From NCBI GenBank assembly GCA_034336665.1, contig CM067568.1, positions 43,070,770 through 43,134,769 on the forward strand: DNA of 64,000 bases, written 5' to 3'. A program made the position numbers and the translations under genes. Within the stretch, counting starts at the first letter, position 1. The number at the start of each line of letters is the position of its first letter. This DNA is from Luscinia megarhynchos. Lineage: Eukaryota; Chordata; Aves; Passeriformes; Turdidae. Below, one piece after another: positions 38,801 through 52,000 of this stretch. A model generated the notes under the pieces. It worked only from the letters and a program-made list of their open reading frames with translations. It did not search any database and was not told the origin of the DNA.

Positions 38801-41800
38801 GATCTCTTAGTTTGGGCCCTTTTCATCTTGGGTACCTACTTTCTGAGATTTTCCACAAATCCTGGCTTCATTGAAGTTCCTTTAACTTTTATGTTCATAG
38901 GGATCAAAATTTCACCCCTATGATTTTTGTTCAAGAAAGCTGGATTCCCAGTCTCTACTGACTTACTCTGGTCATGAGTTTAGAATGACCACAACTAGGC
39001 CCTAGTCCAGCATTTTATTAACATTTCCATCATGAGGTAAGCAGTTAGAAATAAAAACATCTCTTGTTTTCAGTTACAGTAATGAAGACAAACATTAAAC
39101 CCTGTAGCTGGGAAAGCACCAAACAGTTGCAAGCCAATATTATGTTCAAGGCAGGGGTTTGACTCTTTCCTCATGAGAATTCATCCCTCTCCCTAAATAT
39201 TTGTTGGAAGCCTTATAGACATTTATTGCAATTAGCAACAATAGCTGAGCTTCCCCATCATGGATCACAATAGAACTGTGGTATATTCTTTTTATTTTAT
39301 ATCCATAACTAAGACCTGAGTTCACAAACCCAGATTATTTTTTATACACCCCTCTGTGTGTTTAACTGTGATTAGCTACCTGTGATTATACCAGGCTGTA
39401 AATTTTAATGCAATGGCACAGGTAAAGGAATATGCAATAGGATTTCTTTTTTGTTATGCTTGTATACAGAACTGCAGCTTCAGATCTCTGTCTTTGTATT
39501 TCTGACTTCATAGCCCATCCAGAAAATTTCATTAAAACTCCACTAGAAATTACAATTTAGAATTTATGTCTCAGGTGATTTGCTGAATATTTACAATCTC
39601 TGCACACATAAACCACTTATTTCAACCTTTTAGCTGTTTGGGGATTTTTTCAAACTGAATGCTGAATGGTAAGTTTTGAACCTATAAATTTATTTCTAGT
39701 ATGTGTTTATAAACTATTTACTTGAGAGTTGAAGAAATGGTATCAAATATGCACCAATCTAGTACTGGGTTTTAGTTTCTCAGTGTAATATGAACTTTCA
39801 CAGAAGTGAAAATCCATTTGGTGCCTCCAGCCAGAAATGACCATGCCTCCCTGCCAGCTGCAAATCATACTGACATAACTCAGAGGTTTTGTTTTTCAGC
39901 CTTGAATGAACACAACCTTGGAGCAGGGGCAAGATATACTAAGAGGGTTTGTGTGGTGCTGTGTGGTCTTGCATATTCTCCTACACTGTCTGGTTTCATT
40001 GCTGACACCAGACCATCCATAGGCAAGGAAATGTTAGATTCTAGAAATTACTCAGGAATCTAAATTCCATAGCTGAGGTTCTTGGACTCTCTACTCTAAG
40101 CACCTTGAAAAGGTGTTTACTCCTTCCTCAGACTCAGGTAGGTGCTCTTGTTTAAGCATCACTCAAGAGGAACATAAAAGTTTAGGTATTCAATTCAATA
40201 AAATTGTCAGAATTGTCTAAAAATTCAAGCTATAAAGATGCAACACAAATAAATAAAGTGAGGCAACTAAGAAGTTACTTACATGGTGTCTTTGAATTGA
40301 GAATAAGTATCAGGGGAATTATTTTATTATTCTGGTTCTACCAATTGTTCTTCAGATGTCCTGATATGGCAAGAACTCAGAAGCAATCACCAAGACTTGA
40401 AATGGCTTTATTTAAATTCACTGGTTGCATTCTTACCTTCTCTCTGCCTAATTTTTCAGTCTAGATTTTCTTCATATTTCAGTATGCACCTGTAATGCAA
40501 CTTTGAATTTCTTTTTAAAATTGTGGTTTCTATCCAAATTAAGCAATCAAGCAAAGAAAAGAGCAAGTCAACCTTACAGAATATTGTTTTGATTTATGCT
40601 GGTCATAAAATATCAATCATAATTTTAAAGCAATTTCATGAGAATGTCATTATAAACACCTTTTAGGAAAGCTGATTTACAATGATGGAAAAACACATGA
40701 AAAGATGATAAAACTGTTGTCTATTTGCTTGAAAACTGATAAAAAGCTTTGGCAGTCTCTCTATAATTTCTTTGATTCGCTTTTTTTCTTATAAAGAACA
40801 GCATAATGAAACCTGCATAAATACAAAGAGATTATGTGAACTTAAAGACCCTAGTAGGGCAAGACCATTCCCTTCTCTGCTGATTCTACTTTCCACACAA
40901 ATGAAACAGCCTAAAAGCCACATTCTGTATGTTGCCAGCAGAAATAGGTTTGCTTTTCAAAAATCTCATATTGCTTCAGCCTTGTCTCTTTATGGTAAAT
41001 CCTTCTTCTGAATACTTTTTGTCAAGTGTTGAAGAATCAGTAAACAGGCTAGAATGTTTTTCTTTTAATTTCTGTAAAAGATACAAATCCCATGAAAAAG
41101 ACATACAGTGAGATTCACCTGCATCATCTTACCTAAAATAAGATTTAAAATTAAAAAACCTACTTTATGACTGCATTTCTCTGTGATTGTGTTCTCTGTT
41201 GGGATGCAGTTTTAAGTGGAAAAAAAAAGATTAATCAATGATGATCTCACTTCTGAACTGTTGTCCTGTTAAAGGATAAAAAAATTAAATATCTGCTTCT
41301 TGACTCCTTATAAATCTTTTCAATATCCATGTTTTTCATATTATTTTAAGAAATTAGTGGTATTTGTTAGAATAACACCAACACTAACTGTAGTAAGCAG
41401 AAATGGATTGAAAATTTTCCTGAAATCTATTAGGCATTGTATTTCTTCATTATTTAGCCTAGTCTCCTGTGTGACAATTATGAGGTACTCTAAAATAACC
41501 AGATTATTGCTGAGGTATTTTTTTACACCATTTAACACCCAACTATGTGTTAAATCCATACAATCTTTTCAACAGGTTTCAGAACTCGATGTACTTTAAC
41601 ACTTCAATTTTTTTTCATTTGATTCATAATAATTCTATCCTATGGAGCAGTATCACAAACTCAAGTCTGCTGGTAGAATCTCCCAGGGCAGATTCAAAAT
41701 TCATAGGACATAAACGATCCCATAATGATGAGTTGAATGTACAAGGAAATCTGTCAAAATGTATGTGCTTAGGAAACATTATTTTTTAATAAGTGTAATA

Positions 41801-43734
41801 ACTAATGCATGAATATCTGTTGCCTTTGGCACTTGTGGAAGTAGCAATAAGTACAGTGTGAAAGAAAAATAAGAAAAAAAGCCATACTAAAATAAAGAAG
41901 TTATAAAAAACCCCCAAAACATATTTACTCAGCCTATAAATCCACCAAGTGAAACAGTAACTGTGTTTCAAGCTAGATTTTCTCAATAAGCTATTTTTAT
42001 CAGAAAATAAAAAAGTGCATGACTGAAGTTACTGCATTCTTTTTCAGACTCTTCCAGCTCAATTAAGCCAAGCTATTTTCTTTTTTTTTCTAAGTGTTAA
42101 AGTATCAGACTTGGACTAAAATATTTATAGATTTGGTCTGTGACTTAGGTCACAGTCAAACTGAAATGTTTCACAACTGACATTTTACTCATTATTTTTA
42201 TTTCAAATAAATTAGAGTAAATAATATTTTATTTTGTAAAAAAAAAAAAAAAATGCGTATGCATTTTCAGATAAGGAGCAAATTAGAACATGGTAGATGT
42301 TTCCATGTACTGTGGCTGCCAGAATAAAAGCAAAAAAGCTTTTTTGTGTTAGTGTGTTGATCATGAATAATGTAACATGGCAACAAAATTGTGATGACAT
42401 TTTGTCTTGAACACCTGATGCTAAGGGCATAAAAACAACAAAACAACCAACATACATGGAATATTGGCTTTATAGCCATTATGTGTAGATACCACTCAAA
42501 TATTAGCTTTGTGCATTCATTTTACTGCTGAGGACTCACTTCTAGAGATGCCTTACTAAGCAAGAAAAATGATGGAATCAATAAAGTGATCTAGTGTTAC
42601 TTACAGTTTTATGAATTAAAATTGGTTTCCTTGTGGAAAAATATTCAGATTTAATCAAAGTAATAATGCCAGAATTTTTTTTAATAAGTAGGAAGTACTC
42701 TTTAACTTATAAGATACAAGAAATATGCAGATTTCTTACATATAATAATCCCCTTTATGATAATATAGATTGCTTGAGTTTTATCCACTTCCTTGTATAC
42801 CTGTAGAGAGATCAAAATTCAAGATTAAGTGGCAAGAATTCGATTTTGTTTGATACCCACTGGAGCCCCTAAATGTCTGTGAGCAAAAAGCAGGCAGCAA
42901 TTCTGTCTCGTCATTCTCTTGATGCAAAAGAAAGTGTGTGTTTTGGTTCTTTTAAAATAGAAAATAATAAGAAGTTAAACAGTATCTACATTTAAAACAA
43001 TCAGCATAACCATTCAGGTTTGAGTATCTAGTGATACACTGCTGATATGAGCCCTGAGAGTTATGTACCAATATCTCCTTGGCAAGGTCACTCAGCAAGC
43101 ACAGAGAATTCGGTGATCTGGTTACCATTTTAAAGTTCTGCTCAGTATATTCCATGTGTGAAAGAAGGCATGTGTTCTTCCATGAACTTATGGGATTTGC
43201 CTATAGTTACCCAATAATGCTTGTTACTGCCATGGATGAAATTTGGATGGTGAAATCTCAGCAGAACCTGTGATCTGTATTTTTTCCAGACATATTTTTG
43301 CTTCCTCCATACAGTATAGTAGAAGTAGGAACTAAAGAACACTGATACCATATGAAGCCTTTTATGAAGGTTTCCAAGATCTAAAACTTGTTAGATTAGT
43401 TTGACAAATTTATTCCAAAAGATTTCTTTGATAAATACCACTAGTCCCAGGCAAGATAGAAATTTGACAAGTCTCCTTCCCAGATGTGTTGACATTTATC
43501 TTATGATAGAAAGCAATTGATGGGCTTCACTTTGTTGTCTGTAGGAGCACGAAACTAGATTCAGTAATACAAGAGATCTTTTCCAATGCAATGTTTCTTC
43601 CAACAGGAACCTGGAGGTACAGAATTTTCTTTCAAAAATTTATCAAATGTGAAGGTAAAAGTGATATAACAGATCACCTGCTCAGTTTATCTATTAGGAT
43701 AGTATTGTTCTTTTGAATATTCTCCTTTGTATGT
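38801..43734. other. single-copy DNA without a gene
   Basis: No gene or dispersed repeat I can name. A 16-A run lies at 42238-42253. Overlapping frames of 60-100 codons on both strands around 41300-41790 mirror each other and show no domain. Confidence 0.6.
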
Positions 43735-43850
43735 GGTTCAGTGTGGTTTTAAATATCTCAAGTGTCAGAGGTTCCATCACCTCTCTTAAAAGTGCAACTT
43801 GCAGGAAAATAGGTTTTATGATAGGATGTCTCTCTGGCTACACCCATGCC
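43735..43850 (-). mobile_element. ancient CR1-type LINE fragment
   Basis: The run GGTTTTAAATATCTCAAGTG, followed by a GAGGTTCCATCACCTCTCTT block, matches the inverted part of old CR1/L3-type elements, where a stretch meaning 'TTTAAATACCTCCAGTGATGG' precedes 'TTCCACCACCTCTCT'. About 60 bp are convincing and the rest is eroded. An upstream string near 43550-43600 (ACTAGATTCAG..GAGATCTTTTCCAATG) could be another CR1 3' piece in plus orientation, but it is too weak to list on its own. Confidence 0.5.
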
Positions 43851-44845
43851 TTTTATCAGTACAGTAGTCATAGGTGACCCCTGTCTAGGCTGGGGAATTA
43901 ATCAGAATGAAAACAACCCTCCTGAAAATGAGTAGCTGAGAGACAGAAGGAACAAGTCATACAACAGCAAAGGTCTCAAGAGTGTCTGATCTTCAGAAGA
44001 CTCCAAAGTTCTTTAGGCTTACCTGAACTAAAAAAATTTTACTGATGGTGGAGGGCTGAGTGCAATGACCTACCTGATCCTTCTACTCTTCACACATTTG
44101 TGCAGTGTCAGAATGCTTAACTCCAGCATTTATAATGGTCTGTGCTCCTGATTGAGGCCAATATCCAATGTCTCTGTGTCTGCACAATCCTGAGTTTCTG
44201 AGCAGTCCTGGACTGTCACCTCTCCTGCTGGTGGATCCATCTCAGTCAGATCCCAGTCTGAAACCATATGCTCATTCACTCACAGGTGTCACTTCATGGG
44301 CTTTGTTCCCTTCACTCCTATATGGTTTTCCAGTCTGCTTTGACTGTTTTCACAGTGAATATTAACAAGTCCCCAAAGACATCACTTAAAAGTTGTAGGT
44401 GAGTCTTTTCACTTTCCATGAAACAGCTATCCTGAAGTGTTATGTCAATGGTGCTCTTTCCATTCTCTTTCAAAACATTAAAACACTCTTCCCATGAGTT
44501 TTCCATGTCAAAATGCTGAATTATGATACAATGAGATTTTTAAAAATGTTCAAACTGCTGTGAAAATAGAGATAGTAAATCTAAAGAGATGGAAACATCC
44601 AAATGGAGATGAAAATTTCCTTGAACTTTTTAACTGTCTGTAAACATTTTTAAATGAGGTAGAAGTGACATTGACTATCAAAACATGAATGCTTTCAAAT
44701 TATTTTTTAAAACAAATTGTCTAATAATATCAAAGCAACTTTCATATGCCTACCTTTGTTTGCATGACTGTTCTAAGACTTCATAATAACAAATCAATTT
44801 TCCTTGGAATTACCATAAAATTATATGGCAATTTTATCTACAGTT
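43851..44845. other. single-copy DNA, nothing recognisable
   Basis: No gene, RNA or repeat identified. Confidence 0.55.
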
Positions 44846-44985
44846 TTTTAAGTGTTTTACACTTCAGTGATCTAGGTCTCGCAACAACTTTTGAGTTATA
44901 TAAAAAATAAATACCATTATCCCAATTTGAACAGATGGAGAAGCTGAAATGCTGAAAAATCACTTAAATCTGTTCTCCAGACTCA
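44846..44985 (-). mobile_element. MIR-like ancient SINE, 3' half
   Basis: In plus-strand reading it runs AAGTGTTTTACACTTCA, CTCGCAACAACTTTTGAG, ATACCATTATCCCAATTTG and AACAGATGGAGAAGCTGAAA. This is the reverse complement order of the MIR 3' region (AAAGTGCTTTACA; CTCACAACAACCCTATGAG; ATTATTATCCCCATTTTACAGATGAGGAAACTGA). The collinear match over about 110 bp is good for such an old family. The core extends weakly to about 44985. Confidence 0.75.
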
Positions 44986-47576
44986 GTTCAGAATAATATT
45001 CACAATATGCCTAAATCATATAGAGGTGTCCTCGGATCACTGCATCTCTCAAGTGAGTGAGGTCCACCAATGGAAATAATAAATCTATTATGCTTCTGGG
45101 GCTTGAGCTATTATTTCCAGGCTTTGCACTGTGTTATGTCCACATCCTTGTTAGGTGTCTGTAATATTGCTCTACACCCTAGTAGTGTATTTTGGCCCTT
45201 AAGAGTATATCTTGCTTTAAGTTCTACATGAAGGGCAGAATGTCACTGTGAAAAGAGGTACTTACTTATCTGAGTACTTCTTTTTCACAATAAGACAATG
45301 AAATCAGGTTTTTTCAGTTTTTTATAATCCAATGGATTTGGATATAATTTTTTCTACTGACACCTTTACAATATCAAATTTTTATCATTTTTTCTTATTA
45401 CCATTTCTTATGTCTTTTTTTACAGAAAATTATATTTTTAACATCTTTACTACAGCATTTAGTTGTTAAGAGCTAACTGAAGACATGTTAAAGACGTCTT
45501 GTTGTTAGCAAAAGTAATTTGCAGCAATATAGACAAATAGTCTGTCAGTACAGAGATAAATATGCTTCATTCTGCACATTTTCCTGAGCAGTCTTCTTCA
45601 TAATATCATAAAATTGTATATGGGCGTGGAGTATTGCAGTGGTTATATTCATGTCAGTGCAGAATTTTTAAAGTGGTGTTGACATTATTTTATATTATTA
45701 TATTCATTTCATAATAAGAGGATGACAAATTTCAGAAATGTTCTTTTATGTGGACTTGAAAAATCAATATAATAAAGATGAAAGCATACACATGTACGAA
45801 GTAATAAAGTTACTAAGAGACTTTATGGAAATATATGGCTCAAATAATATTTAAATTAATTAGAAGGTGAAGGTTATCACAAGCAAAGGAAGAGATTCAG
45901 CTCCTGCTTAAAACATGTATATAACCCAGAATTCCTGTTTCCAACTATGCATAAAGTAGATTTCTAAACTTATGCTACAGTCATGTAGATTTATAACAAT
46001 TTATAGCTGTTTCCTGCCATTTCAGAAGCCCCTGTTTCTGCATTTCCAGAAAAGTGGATGGCTGAAAGTTTAGGTAGTGTAGAAAAAATAAGTGTAGTCT
46101 ACAATATATAAGTTTGCCTGCAACTATCATGTTTTCCTATGCTACCTCTTTAAGGTCCTCTAGGGTCTTAAATAAGTGATCTGGGTTTTGCAATGAGAAG
46201 AAAAAATACTTGCAGCTTTGGAGGTCTTATTCCTTTCTGGAATTGTGAATTGTGTGCAAAAGAAAAAATAATTAAAATCTCTCACAGAAAAGTTGGATAG
46301 TTCTCAATATTCATATTCATTTTTAAAAAATTGAATTTCTATATGTTTTAATCAGAAAGCAAAAATCAAGGTGCTCTCTCTTAACGTCAGAGAAATAAGC
46401 ATCCATAATGTGTAACTAAACAGGAAGAAAAGAAAGCTATTTATGCCCTTAGCTGGTGTTTCTTTTACTGAAGGTGACTTCACACTGATGCACCTTAAAC
46501 TAGATTAGAAAACACTTTAACAAGTTTATACTCTGATTAACTTTTTTTATTAAATGCAAATGAAAATAAATTGTGTAATTATATTGTCGTCCTTATCACT
46601 TGAGAAGTAACAGATAACATTTTCATTTAAATTAGATTGTCACCTGGGATCTCGTCTTTTTTGCATTTTCTTCCTCTCTTTATATAAACATCTTTATTTT
46701 TCTTTTAATAAGACTTGCCCCTCTCAGTCAAAACTATTATTCCTGCAGCATGCAGACAGGCATTTTCACAGCTGAAAATACTAGATGCTTCTTAGGAATC
46801 TTACAAAAATATTGCAAAGGGCAGAGGATCATCCTCCTTAGTGAAATCTTTGCCAAATCTCATGTCATGCTCATGAGATTTTTATTTCCCTTGCAAATCT
46901 TGTTCTTCAGTGCTTTCTAATTATAACTCTTCTTATCTCTATATATGATGCATATTGACTTGCTGGATATAGCACAGACCTTAGCTTCAGCATTAAATAG
47001 TAATGTATGTCATTGGCTAGTTCTGTAGAATGTGAAAAATAGACTTTATTTCAGGAGTTTGAGAGAAACCTCTTTTACATACCATGTGAGGTATTCCTTC
47101 ATTTAAGATAAGAACACTAGAAACTAGTAATCTACCATATATAATTCTGTGTTTTTGTCATATCCAAGATGAATACAGATGTTTTTTCTGCATCCTCAAT
47201 CTATACTGAGTTGCTGACTGAAAAATTTATGCCTTATCATTTTCATAACTATGTTGAGATACCTACCTTAGACTTCAGGAGCTATTAGTCCATATAACAA
47301 AACTTTAAAAACATTACTTGAAACAAGATTGCTTCTACTAGTATTAAGTGCAAAGAGACAAAGGACATCCCAAGTCCTGGACTTCAGTATCCAATATAAA
47401 GTTTTTCAGGTAACATCCACACAGTTCATACTTACAATCTTCCCTTAACAAATTATATTATCAAGGTATGTCATCAGAGGCAGGGCTGTGTGGCCACTCT
47501 CACAGAAACAATTTCTAGTTAATAATAACAATAAAATGTGTACCTGTTCAAAGGGATAAATAAAGAAGTAAATCCA
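44986..47576. other. single-copy DNA without a gene
   Basis: AT-rich sequence with no coding frame above 60 codons before the A/C-rich tract, and no repeat I can name. Confidence 0.6.
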
Positions 47577-47709
47577 AACAACACAAAACTAACAAACAAA
47601 ACCCCAAGAAAAAAACCACCACCCACCCCCCCCCCAAAAAAAAAAAACAACAAAAAAAAACCCCCAAACAAACAAAAACAAACAAACAAAAACAAACAAA
47701 CAAAAAAAC
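47577..47709 (+). repeat. A/C-rich low-complexity tract with C11 and (CAAA)n
   Basis: Contains a near-pure run of C at about 47625-47635, a run of A, then CAAA/CAAAA units. Frames read through it on both strands (47519-47863 and neighbours) are Phe/Gly- or Lys/Pro-rich artefacts. Confidence 0.92.
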
Positions 47710-48644
47710 TAAATCCAGGAACCTTATGTGACTGTGACTCTTTAAGCTTAGTAGTTTGGTGATAATGCCTTTTTCTACAAAAAAAAATTGTCTCAATATA
47801 GATTGTCCTATGAAAGCTCAAATGCTCATAGAGGAAAACAAATAGCTCGAAAATACCAAGCATATAAAAAAATGTACAAAGAAAGGAGTAGATGGTAAAG
47901 GGGTGAGGTATTTCAGCTTAAATGCTGACCCCTGTAAATGTTAATAACCAGAAGCCATTATCCATTCAAAGAGAGAAAGAGTGGGAGAGGAGAAGAAGAC
48001 AGAATAAATGGTATGTAGCTGTAGGGAATATATCTCTTACTGCTAGGGAACCCAGCCAAGAAGTGATTGGTTGTAGTGACCTAAACCACAAAATGGGCAT
48101 TTGAGCCAAACCTCCCTTAAACTGAAACCAGAAGATCTTATGTTTTACTGTGAGTAAGAACAACCATTGGGTGGGATACTGTTTTCATAAAGCTTACATT
48201 GATTGTACACCCAAGCAACCTGCACATCTATAACACTCTTTCCTCATCTGAGATATGAAGCAACTGATGGTACAGCTGGCTTTGAAAGTCACTGGGTCAC
48301 AAATGGCTGAAGAGAAGAATGCTTTGGGGCAGGACTATGCTCTTGGTTTGTTCCTGTGCACCTCTAAGATTTGGTGTTAACAACTGACAGATCTACATAA
48401 GCCTCTAAGGTGTAGAGCTGGATGAAAATGAAGGTGTTTTGAACTAGTTTGATAAGAGTTTTAGTTGAGATTGATCTGCAGTAAGACAGGTGGTTGGAGA
48501 ATGTCAGGGCACCAGACTCCAGCACCTGCAGTGGGCTGGGATGAGTTCAGAGCCGGGGCAGCTGTGGGCAGGTGCCTCTGTCTGCACAGCCCCCTTGAGC
48601 AGCATCTGCTAACCCTGCCAGGGCTAACTCCATGCAGACATCCC
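47710..48644. other. single-copy DNA; GC-richer end next to an LTR
   Basis: From about 48470 to 48640 the sequence becomes clearly GC-richer than the rest, rich in CAGC, TGGGC and CCCTTG. It abuts the LTR at 48645 and may be a remnant of the element or an independent unique block. I recognise no retroviral motif or primer-binding site in it. Confidence 0.5.
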
Positions 48645-49086
48645 TGCTTGATGCCTTAAGGTTTGGTTTTACTATTTTTCAGATTCTGTACTGCATTTAT
48701 ATATAACTCTGAACTCCATGCAGTGTGGCAGCAAGTTCTCTTCACAGCTTAGTTAGACAAAACAATCCTTTTCCAGCTGGAGAACCAAGGACATCATTGC
48801 AGCTTCAGGGCCAAAAAGTATAAACAACAATGAATTGAGGAGAGCAATCTGTGAGGATGGGACTTCATAACCTGAAGCTGTAATTGGACAATTAACCCCA
48901 ATATGTAAATAGAACAAAACTTTAAAAAGTGTGAAAACTCAAGGTCAGCCATCCATGTTGCGTCCACCTCAGGTCCATCTTGGGTGAAGCCACGGCCAAG
49001 GTTTGTCCTTTAAAGGCCTTTTCATAAATACCTACTTTATTCCTTTAACACTGTCTAACCTCTGTTTCAGGTATCCTCTGGTTACA
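48645..49086 (+). mobile_element. solo LTR of an avian endogenous retrovirus
   Basis: About 440 bp starting near TGCTTGATGCC and ending at CCTCTGGTTACA. Recognisable blocks in order are GACAAAACAATCC, CAGCTGGAGAACCAAGGACA, ATAACCTGAAGCTGTAATTG, AATATGTAAATAGAACAAAA, TTGCGTCCACCTCAGGTCC, GTGAAGCCACGGCCAAGG, a CATAAATACCTACTTTATT block (poly(A)-signal region) and CTGTCTAACCTCTGTTTCAG. They match the promoter-to-U5 part of an LTR family well known in passerine and other bird genomes. No primer-binding site, gag, pol or env follows. The left boundary is less certain than the right. The six bases beside the proposed ends (CATCCC, AAGGAA) do not form a duplication. Confidence 0.75.
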
Positions 49087-52000
49087 AAGGAAGTTTAGCC
49101 CTGGTGTCCTATGAACTGGCATAAGAGGCACATAAGCTTCTATCTGGCTAAAACAGTAGGCACGACACTGTAGTCACAAAATCATCCCTGGAAATGTTCT
49201 GTGTGTCACATGATTCTGCATTACCTTGCTGAGCACTGCAGCTAAAACTCCAACACAAGAAAGGGGAACCCAAGGAATTTACAACATTGCCTCAAGAGCT
49301 TGGTCTAGCACCCACATAGATGTCACCAATAACATAGCAGCCAGAAAGAAACCTCACAAATATATATATAAAAGATAATTTCCACAAAAATATATGAACA
49401 TTTCTGAAGAACAGAATTTTACAGCAAAAAATCTTGGAGATCAGGATTTTAAGTATCATGAAATTAAAATCATAGTCAAAGATCTCATACTGACTTTCAG
49501 AGAAAAGAGAGAAAAAAAAAGATAATTACACCTGGATTTGAACTAAGTATGTGGTGAGCTCTTGGTTCTAAATTATATGTTATAGAAAATCAGAAGTATC
49601 TGACAATTGGAAGTCATAAATAATTTTAAATATTTACAAAAAATTAAAGCAGGGATAAAAATAAAAATATATATGAAATGAAGTATTCTTCCTTGATCTG
49701 GATATTTTGTGGGTTTTGTTTGATTTTTGTTTAGTAGCTTGGATTTAACTTCCAGTTATATTAAAAAAGACAAAAATGTGTTCCTGGAAACTTTTAGGAC
49801 TATTGAACTCTCAATGTTCACAGTGCAGTAAACTGTTATTTAAAGAAGAACTTCCTGTAATTGCCATACATTAAGAAAATAATGCAAGGTTTAATGGTGT
49901 ACTAATAATTAAATTTATTGCAAACTGATCCCATTCTTCCCTAAAAGATCTTTTTTTTATTTATCAGGGTGGTGCACAGTTTTATGTCCATTGGGCTTTT
50001 CTCTGGTGGATACAGAAATAACTGTCATTAAAACTGATTTTACATTTGTATTAATTAGTGTGTGTGTTTCCTTTTATTGTGTTGTCACTGTATCAAGTTA
50101 TTATAACATAATCTCTAGAGATCATGGTAGTTTTAAAATTCCAGTAACTTTATCAAATAAACAGTTTTATTAGGTGGATAAATGCACATCATTGAATCAG
50201 TAGAATTGAGTCCATGTAAATTCATTATTAAATGTGGCTGCAATTCAGTATGTACCACCAATCTCCTTAGTTAATCAAGGCCAACCCAAACATTTTAGAC
50301 TGCACTTTATAGAGATTTCAGACTTTCAGTCTCTTTCAAAAGAAGATGTTTAATATGTTTTTCTAATCAATTTTCTAATTCAGAGAATGAAAATTGCACT
50401 TTATGCTGCCTGAACAGTGAACATCAGGAGAAGTTACTTAGAAATGAGAGAACTAAAACATTTAAAACAAAGAAAACAAAACCCCAACTAGTAGGCTAAA
50501 AGTTTGATTAATTAGAGTGACTTGTTTTGTATTCCATATGTCAAAAAAGAAAAAATGAATGTATATACTAGAGCCATTTACTCTGCTCTTGTTCACCAAT
50601 CAAAGGGTCGTAAATAAAATAAATTCCATACATTAAGGTATTTAGGCAAGGAATTTGAAATGTAACAGATGACAAATTTTTTGGGCCAGTGCTCTGTGTT
50701 CCAAAACTTTGTGAGAAACTTTTCAAAATTAATTTTTTCCTAAGGATCTTCCTAATAATTTTATTAGCTTAAAACTCATCCAACACAAACTTGTTGATTG
50801 TAATATCTACTGGATAAGTCAGAAACCGCTTAACTGAAAATATAATTTAATTTCATTCTGAATATAACATACTGAAAATTAAGTTCAAGTGTTAATGGAA
50901 TGATCCTCCTCTGTTTCTTAAGGTACACTAATTCATGTAAGTTTTGGATTTATACAGAAACAGTGTGATGTGAGCAGGAGACCTCTACCATTTATGTAAC
51001 AAAACATCTTTAGAGAGGAAACTAATTTAAATATGACACTTCAAATTTGGGAAAGGAAGCTCTAAGATTATGACTTAGATTTGTCATCAATATTAATATT
51101 TCTGTATTTTTATGTGATGTTATTAATATCATATTTCAGTAATGATCATTAAAATTAGCCTTTTTCTTCAAATATCCTACTAGGATATTGTCAGCAAATA
51201 AAAAAGTTAACTTTGATCTGTTTTTTCTTACTAAGCATTGGATTTCAAAATAAAACTCCATTTTTGCTTTCAAACCTCTGAAATAGGTGTGAATATTGAC
51301 AGCATGTTTGGAAATTAAAGCATTTAAAGTACATAAAAGTAAATCTCTTGAGCAAATTTATTAATTTGTTTACTTGAACCAAAATTACTCAAAGAAAATT
51401 TCTTATTTTACCATGTCTGGCTGTATGACTGATATTCCTCATATTCTAATAGCAATTGCAACTCAAAGAACAAAATGAACTGGAGACTTCCAGACAGAAT
51501 AAAGTATTTGTTCGAGGTTCTAAACTCAAGGGCACAATTATGTTTAGACATTAGGTAGGACCAGTAGAGTCTTTCCATGCAATGCTAATTAGAAGGTATA
51601 AAGTAACAAACCACATCAATGAATAAAGTTGCCTGTTCTGCTGGCTGAACAAATGAGAAAGAAGCAGCCCCAAATTCTGAATTGCAAGTATTAATTATGA
51701 AAAATTTTTGAGGTTGTTCGTTCAAAGAGTACAAGTCCTAACCAGAAGGAGTGGAGATGCCTTGTTCACTTTGAATGGTAATTGAAGACCAAACATCTTG
51801 TGTTGATTAGAAAAACATCACTCCAGTACATGATAACAGGTAGGCAATTTGGATCATCTTTCCAAAAATCACATTATTAGGCTACTGGGAAGATGTCCCA
51901 GCTCTAGAACGGGTGTGAGCAGCTGCTCTGTAATCTCAAAATGCCCTTAATCCTCACTGAAGTTTTGGTTCTGTTGCCTTAATCTGATTATGTATTTTTG

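Noticed and set aside
43545..43600. Possible plus-strand CR1 3' end (ACTAGATTCAG..GATCTTTTCCAATG)
   Set aside because: Too diverged and lacks the terminal octamers.
47519..47863. Phe/Gly-rich minus-strand frame of 114 codons
   Set aside because: It runs through the A/C-rich low-complexity tract; composition explains it.
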